Positions 36,923 through 44,866 of a stretch of DNA of 64,000 bases are shown here, in pieces; position 1 is the stretch's first letter; each line of letters starts with the position of its first letter. The notes beneath the pieces are model-generated. The model was not told where the DNA came from. It did no database searches and worked only from the letters and a program-made list of their open reading frames with translations. This DNA is from Streptomyces sp. NBC_01016 (GTDB lineage: Bacteria; Actinomycetota; Actinomycetes; Streptomycetales; Streptomycetaceae). Position numbers and translations under genes: made by a program. The stretch covers positions 1,054,001 through 1,118,000 of the forward strand of contig NZ_JAPEOQ010000002.1 in the NCBI RefSeq assembly GCF_026341035.1. The letters run 5' to 3'.

Positions 36923-36991
36923 AAGCCCCTCCGGCGATTGAAGAGCCGGGGCTCTGCCCCGGACCCCGCTCCTCAATCGCCGGAGGGGCTT
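36923..36991 (+). terminator. Long compound terminator of the suf operon
   Basis: Outer arms of 19 perfectly paired bases (36923-36941 with 36973-36991) enclose an inner CCGGGGC/GCCCCGG hairpin. The right arm ends in a run of T (to 36995). The inner part is also a dispersed repeat. Confidence 0.9.
36946..36970 (+). repeat. 25-base dispersed intergenic repeat, copy 1
   Basis: This 25-base block, beginning CCGGGGCTCTGCCCCGG, recurs exactly at 55470-55494. Both copies lie just after a gene end and both form a hairpin. Confidence 0.85.
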
Positions 36992-37008
36992 TTTTGTCGG
37001 CACCGTTA

Positions 37009-37022
37009 TGTACACTCGTACA
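37009..37022 (+). promoter_or_regulatory. Likely TetR operator at the SMR gene start
   Basis: TGTAC-ACTC-GTACA, an inverted repeat ending 2 bases before the ATG at 37024. It overlaps a TACACT -10-like box, so binding would block transcription. The TetR gene next door is the natural candidate repressor. Confidence 0.65.
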
Positions 37023-37023
37023 C

Positions 37024-37344
37024 ATGGGATACGTGCTGCTGGCCGGCGCCATAGCCGCCGAGGTGGGGGCCACCACCGCCATGAAGTACAGCGAGGGGTT
37101 CAGCAGGCTCTGGCCCTCGCTGGTCACCGTCGCGGGCTACATCGTCGCGTTCGCGCTGCTCGCGCAGACGCTGAAGACCGTGCAGATCGGTACCGCCTAC
37201 GCGATCTGGGCGGGCGCCGGCACCGCCGTCATCGCCGCGATCGGCATGCTGTTCCTGGGGGAGGGGCTGACGCTCGCCAAGGTCGGCGGGATCGTCCTCG
37301 TCATCGGCGGGGTCGTGCTGCTCAATCTGGGCGGGGCGCACTGA
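37024..37344 (+). CDS. SMR-family multidrug efflux transporter
   Basis: A 106-residue protein with four membrane helices, the small multidrug resistance type that exports cationic compounds using protons. The membrane-embedded Glu is in GAIAAEVGATTAMKYSEGF, and helix four is GGIVLVIGGVVLLNLGG; AYAIWAGAGTAVIA is the family's helix-three pattern. The ATG at 37024 is probably leaderless. The stop overlaps the start of the TetR gene by one base. Confidence 0.93.
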   Translation: MGYVLLAGAIAAEVGATTAMKYSEGFSRLWPSLVTVAGYIVAFALLAQTLKTVQIGTAYAIWAGAGTAVIAAIGMLFLGEGLTLAKVGGIVLVIGGVVLLNLGGAH

Positions 37345-37883
37345 TGGCGCCGCGCCGCTACGACCCCGAGCGCCGCCAGCGGATCATCGACGCCGCGATC
37401 CGGGTCGTCGGGTCGAAGGGGATCGGCGGGCTCAGCCACCGCACCGTCGCCCGCGAGGCCGACGTGCCGCTCGGCTCCACCACGTACCACTTCAAGACCC
37501 TGGACGAGCTGATGGTGGCCGCGCTGCGGCAGACCAATGAGGGCTTCGCGAAGGTCGTCGCGGCGCACGGCGGGCTCCAGGACCCCGGCAGCGACCTCCC
37601 GCACGAGCTCGCCGAGGTGCTCGGCGAGTGGCTGGCCGGGGACCGGGACGGCGTGGAGCTGGAGTACGAGCTGTATCTGGCGGCGCTGCGCAGGCCCGCC
37701 CTGCGGCCCGTCGCCGCCGAGTGGTGCGAGGAGCTCGCCGAGCTCGTCGCCCGGCGCACCGACCCGGTCACCGCGCGGGCGCTCGTCGCGCTGATGGACG
37801 GCATCTCGCTCCAAGTGCTGCTGACCGGCGGCGAGTACGACGCCGGGTACACGCGGGAGATGCTGGCGCGGCTGATTCGGTGA
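37344..37883 (+). CDS. TetR-family regulator
   Basis: A 179-residue regulator. The N-terminal helix-turn-helix is RRQRIIDAAIRVVGSKGIGG, LSHRTVAREADVPLGSTTYH and FKTLDELMVAAL. The C-terminal ligand domain is helical and ends YTREMLARLIR. It overlaps the SMR gene (TGATG), so the pair is an efflux pump with its own regulator. It probably acts at the palindrome 37009-37022. Confidence 0.93.
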   Translation: MAPRRYDPERRQRIIDAAIRVVGSKGIGGLSHRTVAREADVPLGSTTYHFKTLDELMVAALRQTNEGFAKVVAAHGGLQDPGSDLPHELAEVLGEWLAGDRDGVELEYELYLAALRRPALRPVAAEWCEELAELVARRTDPVTARALVALMDGISLQVLLTGGEYDAGYTREMLARLIR

Positions 37884-37963
37884 CACAGGGGCGGTCGGGC
37901 GGCCGGCGCCCGGCACGTGAGACGGGGGCCAGGACCGGTTAGCCTCCGCGGGCCGGTGCCGAT

Positions 37964-37969
37964 TAGGTT
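37964..37969 (+). promoter_or_regulatory. -10 box for a likely leaderless dapD message
   Basis: TAGGTT is followed 6 bases later by the dapD ATG; no ribosome site of note intervenes apart from GGGG. No clear -35 was found. Confidence 0.45.
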
Positions 37970-37975
37970 TGGGGC

Positions 37976-38977
37976 ATGACCGACACCTCACCTTCCCCCG
38001 CAGGTCCCCGCTCCACCGGCGCCGTCGCCGCCGGCCTCGCCACCGTCACCACCGACGGCACCGTTCTCGACACCTGGTTCCCCGCGCCCGAGCTCGTCGC
38101 CGAGCCCGGCCCGGCCGGGACCGAGAAGCTCTCCGCCGAGAAGGCCGTGGAGCTGCTCGGTGAGGGCGCGGCGAAGGCGATCGGCCCCGACGCCCGCCGT
38201 GGCGTGGAGATCGTCGCGGTACGCACGGTCATCGGGTCCATCGACGACAAGCCGCTCGACGCGCACGACGTGTACCTGCGTCTGCACCTGCTCTCGCACC
38301 GCCTGGTCAAGCCGCACGGCGTGAACCTGGACGGCCAGTTCGCCTTCCTCGCCAACGTCGCCTGGACCTCGCTCGGCCCGGTCGCCGTCGACGACGTCGA
38401 GAAGGTGCGCCTGAACGCCCGCGCGGAGGGCCTGCACCTCTCCGTCACCTCGATCGACAAGTTCCCGCGCATGACGGACTACGTCGCCCCGAAGGGCGTG
38501 CGCATCGCCGACGCCGACCGCGTCCGCCTGGGTGCGCACCTCGCCGAGGGCACCACGGTCATGCACGAGGGCTTCGTGAACTTCAACGCCGGCACGCTCG
38601 GTACGTCGATGGTCGAGGGCCGCATCTCCGCCGGCGTCGTCGTCGGCGACGGCTCGGACATCGGCGGCGGCGCCTCCACCATGGGCACGCTCTCCGGTGG
38701 CGGCAACGTCCGCATCGTCATCGGCGAGCGCTGCCTCGTCGGCGCCGAGGCCGGCGTCGGCATCGCCCTCGGCGACGAGTGCGTCGTCGAGGCGGGTCTG
38801 TACGTCACGGCCGGCACCCGCGTCACGATGCCCGACGGCCAGGTCGTCAAGGCCCGCGAGCTCTCCGGCGCCTCCAACATCCTCTTCCGCCGCAACTCGG
38901 TGACGGGCACGGTCGAGGCCCGCCCGAACAACGCGGTGTGGGGCGGCCTCAACGAGGTGCTGCACAGCCACAACTGA
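37976..38977 (+). CDS. dapD: 2,3,4,5-tetrahydropyridine-2,6-dicarboxylate N-succinyltransferase
   Basis: A 333-residue DapD of the actinobacterial type. It succinylates tetrahydrodipicolinate in lysine and meso-diaminopimelate synthesis for peptidoglycan. The left-handed beta-helix repeats are seen from about residue 165 (VRLGAHLAEGTTVMHEGFVN, FNAGTLGTSMVEGRISAG, GGGASTMGTLSGGGN). The N-terminal third is the actinobacterial domain. dapA is 10 kb away (48810-49697). Confidence 0.95.
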   Translation: MTDTSPSPAGPRSTGAVAAGLATVTTDGTVLDTWFPAPELVAEPGPAGTEKLSAEKAVELLGEGAAKAIGPDARRGVEIVAVRTVIGSIDDKPLDAHDVYLRLHLLSHRLVKPHGVNLDGQFAFLANVAWTSLGPVAVDDVEKVRLNARAEGLHLSVTSIDKFPRMTDYVAPKGVRIADADRVRLGAHLAEGTTVMHEGFVNFNAGTLGTSMVEGRISAGVVVGDGSDIGGGASTMGTLSGGGNVRIVIGERCLVGAEAGVGIALGDECVVEAGLYVTAGTRVTMPDGQVVKARELSGASNILFRRNSVTGTVEARPNNAVWGGLNEVLHSHN

Positions 38978-39014
38978 TCATCGACGGCCGTGACCTGCGG
39001 CAGCCGGTACAGGC

Positions 39015-39047
39015 GAGCGCCCTTCCGTGGTTCACGGGAGGGCGCTC
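39015..39047 (+). terminator. Terminator of dapD
   Basis: A 15-bp stem with one G-U pair (39015-39029 with 39033-39047) and a 3-base loop. Confidence 0.85.
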
Positions 39048-39079
39048 GTGTGTCCGCACGCGTGTGTCCCCGGAGGGTG

Positions 39080-39400
39080 TCAGGCGGTCCGGCCGAGGTG
39101 GCGGCCGCGCAGGGCCTGGAGGGTGGCGCCCAGGGCCAGGGACTGGAGCAGGGCGCTCACGGCCAGGCCGATGGCGAGGAGCCAGACGGGGGCGTCCAGG
39201 CCCCCGACCGCGCCCATGATCCCCATCATGATGAGGGAGGTGGGGGCGGTGAGGAAGAAGGGCCAGACGCCGACGAAGCCGGGGTCCGAGGAGAAGAGCA
39301 CGACACCGGCCGTGAACACGACGGACGCACCGACGAGTCCCAGGTAGATCGCCGACGCCGGGTTGGTGACGGTCAGGCGCAGAAGAGTGCGGGCGTTCAT
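39080..39400 (-). CDS. Small membrane protein (SCO4225-like)
   Basis: A 106-residue protein with three or four membrane segments: AIYLGLVGASVVFTAGVVLF, VWPFFLTAPTSLIMMGIMGA and VWLLAIGLAVSALLQSLALG. The ATG at 39400 follows GGGGAG. It resembles, from memory, a family of small Streptomyces membrane proteins; function unknown. It converges with dapD. Confidence 0.75.
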   Translation of the reverse strand: MNARTLLRLTVTNPASAIYLGLVGASVVFTAGVVLFSSDPGFVGVWPFFLTAPTSLIMMGIMGAVGGLDAPVWLLAIGLAVSALLQSLALGATLQALRGRHLGRTA

Positions 39401-39538
39401 CGGTCTCCCCGTGGGTGCTGCAGCGGGTGCTGCCGTGCTCGGTCTCTCTCCATGGTCGCCCCGGGGCGCGACGTCGGCATGAGTATCCGTACCTGGTTCG
39501 GGGAGGCGGGGAGCTCACTGCTCGGTCTGCTCGGCCGG

Positions 39539-40540
39539 CTACACCCAGGGCTGCCATGTCTTGCTGCGTGCCATGTCAGTCAGTTGCTCCGTCGTGAGCG
39601 GGGGAGTGGCGGTGCTCGCGGGGCCCTTCTTTGCGTCGGCGGCGTTGGCGGTGGTCAGCACCACGCGGGTGCCGTCCTTGCGCAGCAGGTCGGCGGTGCG
39701 CTCCACGAGGTCGCCGTGGCGTTCCTGGTACGTGATCAGGACCGAGCCGTCGGAGAGGTTGCGGGCGGCGCAGCCGGACAGGGTGGCGTCGGACGCGGTC
39801 CGGGCGGCGCAGGAGTAGAACGTGCGCAGCTCGGCGCGGGTGGCGGGGCGTATGTTCTTGCCGTCGTTCTTGTTCTCCTCCTTGGCGCGCTGCGCCGCAT
39901 CCGACTTGTCGGGTGCCGCCTTCCCGCTCTTGTCCTGCCGGCCGTCCGTGGAGCGGGCCGCCTTGCGGGCCGCATCCTTGGTGAGTCCGTCGGCGCCGGT
40001 CAGCTGGAAGTTGCCCTGCACGTCGACGGTGACCTCGGCGCCGTCCAGCAGCAGCCGGCCGCCCGCGGCGGGCCGTGCCTGGTCGTCGTTACCGTCCCAC
40101 CAGTGGGCTCCCGTCGCCTCGCCCTCCGGCAGCAGGTCGCGCAGCTCGGTGACGGCCTCCTTCCCGGTCAGCGCCGTCTTGCCCGGCGGCGCCCCCGTCG
40201 CGGCGGCGGCCGGCGCGAACTCGGGGATGGTCACACCGCCCGCCTGGGCCGGTGCCCGGTTCGGGGCGCCCCAGGACACGACCACCACCGCGGCCAGCGC
40301 GCTCGCGCAGGCCACGGTGCCCGCGCCCCACAGCGCCCTGCGGCGGGCGCGCATCCGTCGGCCCCGGGCCAGTCCACCGGCCACCAGGGTGTCGGTGGAG
40401 ACGGGCGCATCTTCCGCGTAGCCGTCCAGGAGGGCACCGAGGCGGCGCTCGAACTCCGTTTCCTCGCCCGACAGTTGGTCTACCTGGTTCCTCACGTCCC
40501 CCTCGGCCCGGTGGTGTCCCGGCCGCTCCACTCGCTTCAT
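39539..40540 (-). CDS. Single-span membrane protein paired with a sigma factor (anti-sigma-like)
   Basis: A 333-residue protein. Residues 1-60 are soluble, a basic stretch RGRRMRARRRA is followed by one membrane helix (ALWGAGTVACASALAAVVVV, about 69-88), and the rest is outside the cell. The outer part has an Asp/Lys-rich middle and a Cys pair region (FYSCAARTASDATLSGCAAR). The layout fits a membrane partner of the SigE-family sigma factor that starts only 13 bases upstream. No zinc-binding anti-sigma motif (HxxxCxxC) is seen, so the anti-sigma role is inference. Confidence 0.8.
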   Translation of the reverse strand: MKRVERPGHHRAEGDVRNQVDQLSGEETEFERRLGALLDGYAEDAPVSTDTLVAGGLARGRRMRARRRALWGAGTVACASALAAVVVVSWGAPNRAPAQAGGVTIPEFAPAAAATGAPPGKTALTGKEAVTELRDLLPEGEATGAHWWDGNDDQARPAAGGRLLLDGAEVTVDVQGNFQLTGADGLTKDAARKAARSTDGRQDKSGKAAPDKSDAAQRAKEENKNDGKNIRPATRAELRTFYSCAARTASDATLSGCAARNLSDGSVLITYQERHGDLVERTADLLRKDGTRVVLTTANAADAKKGPASTATPPLTTEQLTDMARSKTWQPWV

Positions 40541-40553
40541 GGCTGCTCCCTAC

Positions 40554-41063
40554 CTACTTCCCCGTGAGGATGTCGTGCTGGCCCGCCAGGGTGCCGCGCA
40601 GGATCTTCAGCGCCCGCATGCTGCGGATGCGCACATTGCCCTCGCTCAGGCCCAGTTCGGCGGCGGTCTGGGCGACGCTGCGGTCCTCCCAGTAGCGCAG
40701 GACGACCACGGCCCGGTCCTGCGGCGGAAGCTGTGCCAGTGCGTTCACCAGCGTCAGCCGCAGGGCCGGGTCGCGAGCGCCCGACACTTGCTCCGGCAGC
40801 TCGCCCACCGGCTTCTCGTATGTCCGATGCAGCCGGACATACGAGAGGTAGGTGCGCATCAGCATCGCGCGCACATACGCCGGCGGGTGGTCGGCCTTGC
40901 GTACGCGCCGCCAGGACACGAACACCTTGCCCAGAGTCGTCTGCACCAGGTCCTCGGCGAGATGATGGTCCCCGCAGACCAGCAGCGCGGCCCGGAACAG
41001 GCTCGGGCTGACGGTCCGCATGAACTCCTCGATCTCCTCGGTCCGGTGCGCTGATCCGCGCAT
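40554..41063 (-). CDS. SigE-family (ECF) RNA polymerase sigma factor
   Basis: A 169-residue sigma factor of the actinomycete SigE-family type. Region 2 is FRAALLVCGDHHLAEDLVQT with TLGKVFVSWRRV; region 4 is LPPQDRAVVVLRYWEDRSVA and LGLSEGNVRIRSMRALKIL. The ATG at 41063 follows GGGAGGGG; the frame extends to 41096 but without a ribosome site. It is cotranscribed with the membrane partner downstream. Confidence 0.93.
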   Translation of the reverse strand: MRGSAHRTEEIEEFMRTVSPSLFRAALLVCGDHHLAEDLVQTTLGKVFVSWRRVRKADHPPAYVRAMLMRTYLSYVRLHRTYEKPVGELPEQVSGARDPALRLTLVNALAQLPPQDRAVVVLRYWEDRSVAQTAAELGLSEGNVRIRSMRALKILRGTLAGQHDILTGK

Positions 41064-41167
41064 CTGTGTCCCCTCCCGACCGTGCGTACGCTCCACACTG
41101 ATGACGCCTTGGCACGGCCGTCGCGTTACACCCTCAGGACGCCGAATTTCGCTGTGCTCGAACGCGA

Positions 41168-41204
41168 TCGGGGCCTTCGGACCGGTCTGGTCCGAAGGCC
41201 CCGA
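41168..41204 (-). terminator. Terminator of the MacAB-like operon
   Basis: A perfect 16-bp stem (41168-41183 with 41189-41204) and a 5-base loop, between the permease end and the sigma factor start. Confidence 0.9.
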
Positions 41205-41226
41205 GCAGCGCCGCTGTTTCGCGGGT

Positions 41227-42513
41227 TCAGCGCCGCAGCGCCTCCGCCGGCTGGATACGCGCCGCCCGCCACGCCGGATACAGGCCCGCCACCACGCCGG
41301 TCACCAGCCCGATGACGGGTGCCGAAGCCACCGTCGACGTGTGCAGCACCGGCGTCCAGTCCCGGGCGATGGCGACCCCGACGACGGTCAGGGTGCCGAG
41401 GCTCGTCCCGATCAGCCCGCCCAGCGCGCCCATCGCCCCGGACTCGGCGAGGAACTGCGCCGTGATGTGCCCGCCACGGGCCCCCAGGGCGCGGCGCAGC
41501 CCGATCTCGCCGGTGCGCTCAAGGACCGCCACCAGCGTCGTGTTGGCGATGCCCACGGCGCCGATGACCAGGCAGATCGCGGCCAGTAGCAGGAACAGTT
41601 GCTGCAGGTCGTCCGTCACGTTGCCGCGCAGGGTGCGCGGGTCGGGCGGCGGGACCGACTTGAAGTACTCGGGGTGGTCGGGGCGCAGGGCCGTCGCGGC
41701 GAGGTGGGCGACCTGGCGGGCCGCGCCCATCTTCGTGGAGATGAGCATCTTGGCCCCACCGGACTCCGGCTCGCCCCAGGTCTTCAGCGCGGTCGAGCGC
41801 GGGACGACGACCGAGAGCAGCAGGTCCGCCTTGCGCTCCACATCGTCGATGATGCCGACGACGGTGAACGGCTGGTCCCCGATGAACAGCGCGGGCCGGG
41901 TCTCCAGGGTGGTGATGCCGAGCCGTCTGGCCATCCCGGCGCCGATCACCACGACGGGCTGGGCGGTCTTCTCCGCGTACTCGTCGTAGATCCGCCCTTG
42001 GGCCATGTGCGGCACCGCCGCCTCGATGACCCCGGGCGACGCGGCGACGATGCCCGCCCGCTCGCCGTCCGCCGCGTCGCCGACGGGCGAGGAGCGGACG
42101 GTGGCGTCGGTGCCACGGGTGTCCACCGTCCAGTACACGCCCGCGTGTTCGACCCCGGAGAGCCGCTCGATCCGCGCGTCGGCGTCCTTGGGGAAGGCGA
42201 GGTGGACGAACTCGTTCTGCTCGATGCCCACGTCGTCGACGTTGACCTCTGTCGCGGTCAGCGCGTTGAACCGGGAGTCGATCTGCGAGGACGTCGTCGC
42301 CGTGAGGCCGAGGATCGCCACGAACGTGCCGACACCGAGGACGGTGCCGAGCGCGGTGAGGGCGGAGCGGGCCGGGCGCTGGAGCACACCGGCCAGGGAC
42401 TCGCCGAGCAGATCGCGGGGGTTGAGCACGGAGGGCTCGACGGCGGGGTCACGGCGCCGGCGGCCCGGCCACCGCAGGGCGGGGCGCCGGCCGGTGCCGC
42501 GGCGGCCGCTCAT
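41227..42513 (-). CDS. MacB/FtsX-type ABC transporter permease
   Basis: A 428-residue membrane protein with one N-terminal membrane helix (TALGTVLGVGTFVAILGL), a large outer domain, and three C-terminal helices (LFLLLAAICLVIGAVGIANT, GALGGLIGTSLGTLTVVG and PVIGLVTGVVAGLYPAW). TGEIGLRRALGARGGHITAQF is the conserved FtsX-like cytoplasmic motif. Such permeases move peptides, lipoproteins or antibiotics by a mechanotransmission scheme. ATG at 42513 overlaps the ATPase stop by 4 bases. Confidence 0.92.
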   Translation of the reverse strand: MSGRRGTGRRPALRWPGRRRRDPAVEPSVLNPRDLLGESLAGVLQRPARSALTALGTVLGVGTFVAILGLTATTSSQIDSRFNALTATEVNVDDVGIEQNEFVHLAFPKDADARIERLSGVEHAGVYWTVDTRGTDATVRSSPVGDAADGERAGIVAASPGVIEAAVPHMAQGRIYDEYAEKTAQPVVVIGAGMARRLGITTLETRPALFIGDQPFTVVGIIDDVERKADLLLSVVVPRSTALKTWGEPESGGAKMLISTKMGAARQVAHLAATALRPDHPEYFKSVPPPDPRTLRGNVTDDLQQLFLLLAAICLVIGAVGIANTTLVAVLERTGEIGLRRALGARGGHITAQFLAESGAMGALGGLIGTSLGTLTVVGVAIARDWTPVLHTSTVASAPVIGLVTGVVAGLYPAWRAARIQPAEALRR

Positions 42514-43214
42514 ACCGCCACCTGCTCGCGCAGGACACCGTCGCGGATGGCCACCGTACGGGCGCCGCGCGCCGCCACCGCCGGGTCGTGCGTGATGACG
42601 AGGACCGTCATCCCCGAGCGGTGCAGCTCTTCGAGGAGGACGAGGACCGACTCGGCGTTCTTGCTGTCGAGGTTGCCGGTCGGCTCGTCGCACAGCAGCA
42701 GGGAGGGCCGCGACACCAGGGCGCGGGCGATCGCCACCCGCTGGCGCTCACCGCCGGACAGCCGGGTCGGCGCCGCGTCCAGGCGGTGGCCGAGCCCGAC
42801 CTGCTCCAGCGCCTCGCGGGCGCGGCCCGCGCGTTCACCGCGCGGGGTGTCGTTGTAGACCATGGCCAGCTGCACGTTCTCCCGGGCGCTGCGGTGCGGC
42901 AGCAGATGGAAGGACTGGAAGACGAATCCGATGCGGCGTCCGCGCAGCGCGGTGCGGTCGCCGTCGCGCAGCGCGCCGGTGTCGATGCCGTCGAGCAGGT
43001 ACCGCCCCTCGGTCGGCGCGTCGAGCAGCCCCGCGATGTTCAGGAACGTCGACTTGCCGGACCCGGACGGGCCGACCACGGTCACGAACTCCCCTTGCTC
43101 GATACGCAGTTCACAGGGAAGCAGGGCGGGCACCGGCGGCGGACCCGGATAGGTCAGGGCGACCCGCTGGAACTCGATGACGGGCGGCCGCGCCGCTCCT
43201 TCGTCGACGCTCAC
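42510..43214 (-). CDS. MacB-type ABC transporter ATP-binding protein
   Basis: A 234-residue ATPase of the LolD/MacB class. Walker A GPSGSGKSTFLNI, LDAPTEGRYLLDG, Q-loop GFVFQSFHLLPHRSARENV, signature RLSGGERQRVAIARAL, Walker B LLLCDEPTGNLDSKN, H-loop VITHDPAVAARG. The GTG start overlaps the adaptor stop (GTGA), and the permease overlaps its own end. Confidence 0.95.
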   Translation of the reverse strand: MSVDEGAARPPVIEFQRVALTYPGPPPVPALLPCELRIEQGEFVTVVGPSGSGKSTFLNIAGLLDAPTEGRYLLDGIDTGALRDGDRTALRGRRIGFVFQSFHLLPHRSARENVQLAMVYNDTPRGERAGRAREALEQVGLGHRLDAAPTRLSGGERQRVAIARALVSRPSLLLCDEPTGNLDSKNAESVLVLLEELHRSGMTVLVITHDPAVAARGARTVAIRDGVLREQVAV

Positions 43215-44764
43215 CCGGCGTCCCCCGAGCCGGACCGGATACCGGTGACGACCTGGTCGCCCTCGCCGAGCGCCGCGCCGTCCACCGCCCTGACCTCCAC
43301 ATAACCGTCGCCGTTGGTGCCGGTGCGGACCGCGACCCTGCGCTGCTTGCCGCCGGACGTGACGACGGTGACGACCGTGCCGCCGTCCGACGCGGCGGAA
43401 ACGGCGGAGACCGGCACGACGAGCGCCTCCCCCTCGGTGGACGCCGCCTCGACGGTGAGCCGTACGTCCTGGCCCACGGCGCCCGAGGCGAGCGGGGTGT
43501 CCGGCGCCACGACCATTCGGTAGCCCTGGGTCGCGGACTGCTGACCGGAGCCCGCCTCGCCGCCGCCACCCGCTGTCGATGCGGCGGAGCCGTCGTCGGA
43601 CTGCTCGGCCGCTTCGGGGGTGTCCGCCACCGACCGCACCTCGGCCCGCGTCGTCTTACCCGTCTGCTCCTGCAGGATCTCCGCCTTCTGCCCCGTCCTG
43701 ACCAGGCCCTTCTGGGCTTCCTGGAGATAGCCGTCCACCACGAGGCGTCCCGCGGAAAGCGTCATCACCTTGCCCGTGACCGCCGAGCCGAGGACCGCGG
43801 ACACACTGTCCACCCGCGCAGGGAACCCCGACAGATACACCACCTCCGAGGCCGGGAGCATGGGTCCCGCCTCGGCCTGCGCCTTGCCCAGCCGGGTGCG
43901 GGCCCGCTGAAGGTCCTGGTCCGCGCGGTCCGCGGCCCGCCGGGTCTCCTGTGTCGCGTGCGCGGCACGGGCGTCCTCGGCGTCCTGCGCCGTCCGCTCC
44001 GCGGCGGTCACGGCGTCCTGCGCCTCCTGCACGGCGGTCGCGCCGTCGGTCTGCGCGGAGACCGGGTCGTAGCCGATGGAGGTGTAGAAGGCGGCCAGGG
44101 CGTGGCGGGTGCCGGAGCCGAACGTGCCGCGCGCGTCCGGGTTCGACGCATGACCCAACTGGGCGAGTGCGGACTGGAGTTGGGCCACGTCGTCACCGGT
44201 CGCCCCGGACTTCAGGTCCCGGTAGACCGGCACCTTCCCCTTGAGGGCGAACACCGGGCGCCCGGAGATCTCGGCGATCACCTGCCCGGCCACGACCTTG
44301 GAGCCGACCGGCTTGGGTGCCTTGGTGACGACGGAGCGGCTCGTGCCCGCGGTGCCCGCCGCCCCCGACACCGTGACGTCCACGGACTGCCCTGCCGCCA
44401 CCGTGCCGCGCAGCACGACGGAGTCCTTCAGCACCCGCTTCTCCACGGGCGCGGTCAGCACCCCCTGGTGCGGGGCCTTGGCCTCGGCCGCGACCTGCGC
44501 GGGGGACCGCACCACCAGCGACGCGGCGACGCCCGCGCCGGTCAGCACCAGCGCGCCGCCCGCGACGAGGGCCACGACCCGGCGCCGACGCCCGAGCCCG
44601 GCGTCCCCGCCCGGGCTGTCGGCCGTCGGTACGTCGCCGCGCCGCCGCCGGCCGCGCCCAGCGCGCGGAGGACGGTCGACGGGCGCCGTGTCCTCGACCG
44701 GCAGGGTGTCCTCGCCCGGCATGTCGGCGGCGCCGCGGGCGCTGCGGGCCTCGGATTCGATCAT
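43211..44764 (-). CDS. Membrane-fusion (HlyD-like) adaptor with a peptidoglycan-binding domain
   Basis: A 517-residue adaptor. The order is a basic N-terminus (GRGRRRRG), a membrane helix (VVALVAGGALVLTGAGVAAS, about 63-82), a lipoyl/barrel-sandwich region, a peptidoglycan-binding repeat near 185-240 (SGATGDDVAQLQSALAQLGH, RGTFGSGTRHALAAF), a coiled-coil hairpin rich in Ala/Asp (AAERTAQDAEDARAAHATQ) and beta-barrel domains. In Gram-positive bacteria such adaptors work with MacB pumps, here the wall-binding domain suggests anchoring to peptidoglycan. First gene of the three-gene operon. Confidence 0.9.
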   Translation of the reverse strand: MIESEARSARGAADMPGEDTLPVEDTAPVDRPPRAGRGRRRRGDVPTADSPGGDAGLGRRRRVVALVAGGALVLTGAGVAASLVVRSPAQVAAEAKAPHQGVLTAPVEKRVLKDSVVLRGTVAAGQSVDVTVSGAAGTAGTSRSVVTKAPKPVGSKVVAGQVIAEISGRPVFALKGKVPVYRDLKSGATGDDVAQLQSALAQLGHASNPDARGTFGSGTRHALAAFYTSIGYDPVSAQTDGATAVQEAQDAVTAAERTAQDAEDARAAHATQETRRAADRADQDLQRARTRLGKAQAEAGPMLPASEVVYLSGFPARVDSVSAVLGSAVTGKVMTLSAGRLVVDGYLQEAQKGLVRTGQKAEILQEQTGKTTRAEVRSVADTPEAAEQSDDGSAASTAGGGGEAGSGQQSATQGYRMVVAPDTPLASGAVGQDVRLTVEAASTEGEALVVPVSAVSAASDGGTVVTVVTSGGKQRRVAVRTGTNGDGYVEVRAVDGAALGEGDQVVTGIRSGSGDAG

Positions 44765-44866
44765 CGTGTCTCTCCAGGCCGGTGGCGTCCGGCGCTCGTC
44801 GTCTGGTGGCCGTCAGGTCCCGGTGCGCACTTCACACGTCGTGGACGCCGCGAAGTGCCCGCCGCG

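Noticed and set aside
36923..36991. CRISPR repeat or transposon end
   Set aside because: Inverted arms and T-run after an operon fit a terminator; there are no spaced direct repeats or transposase.
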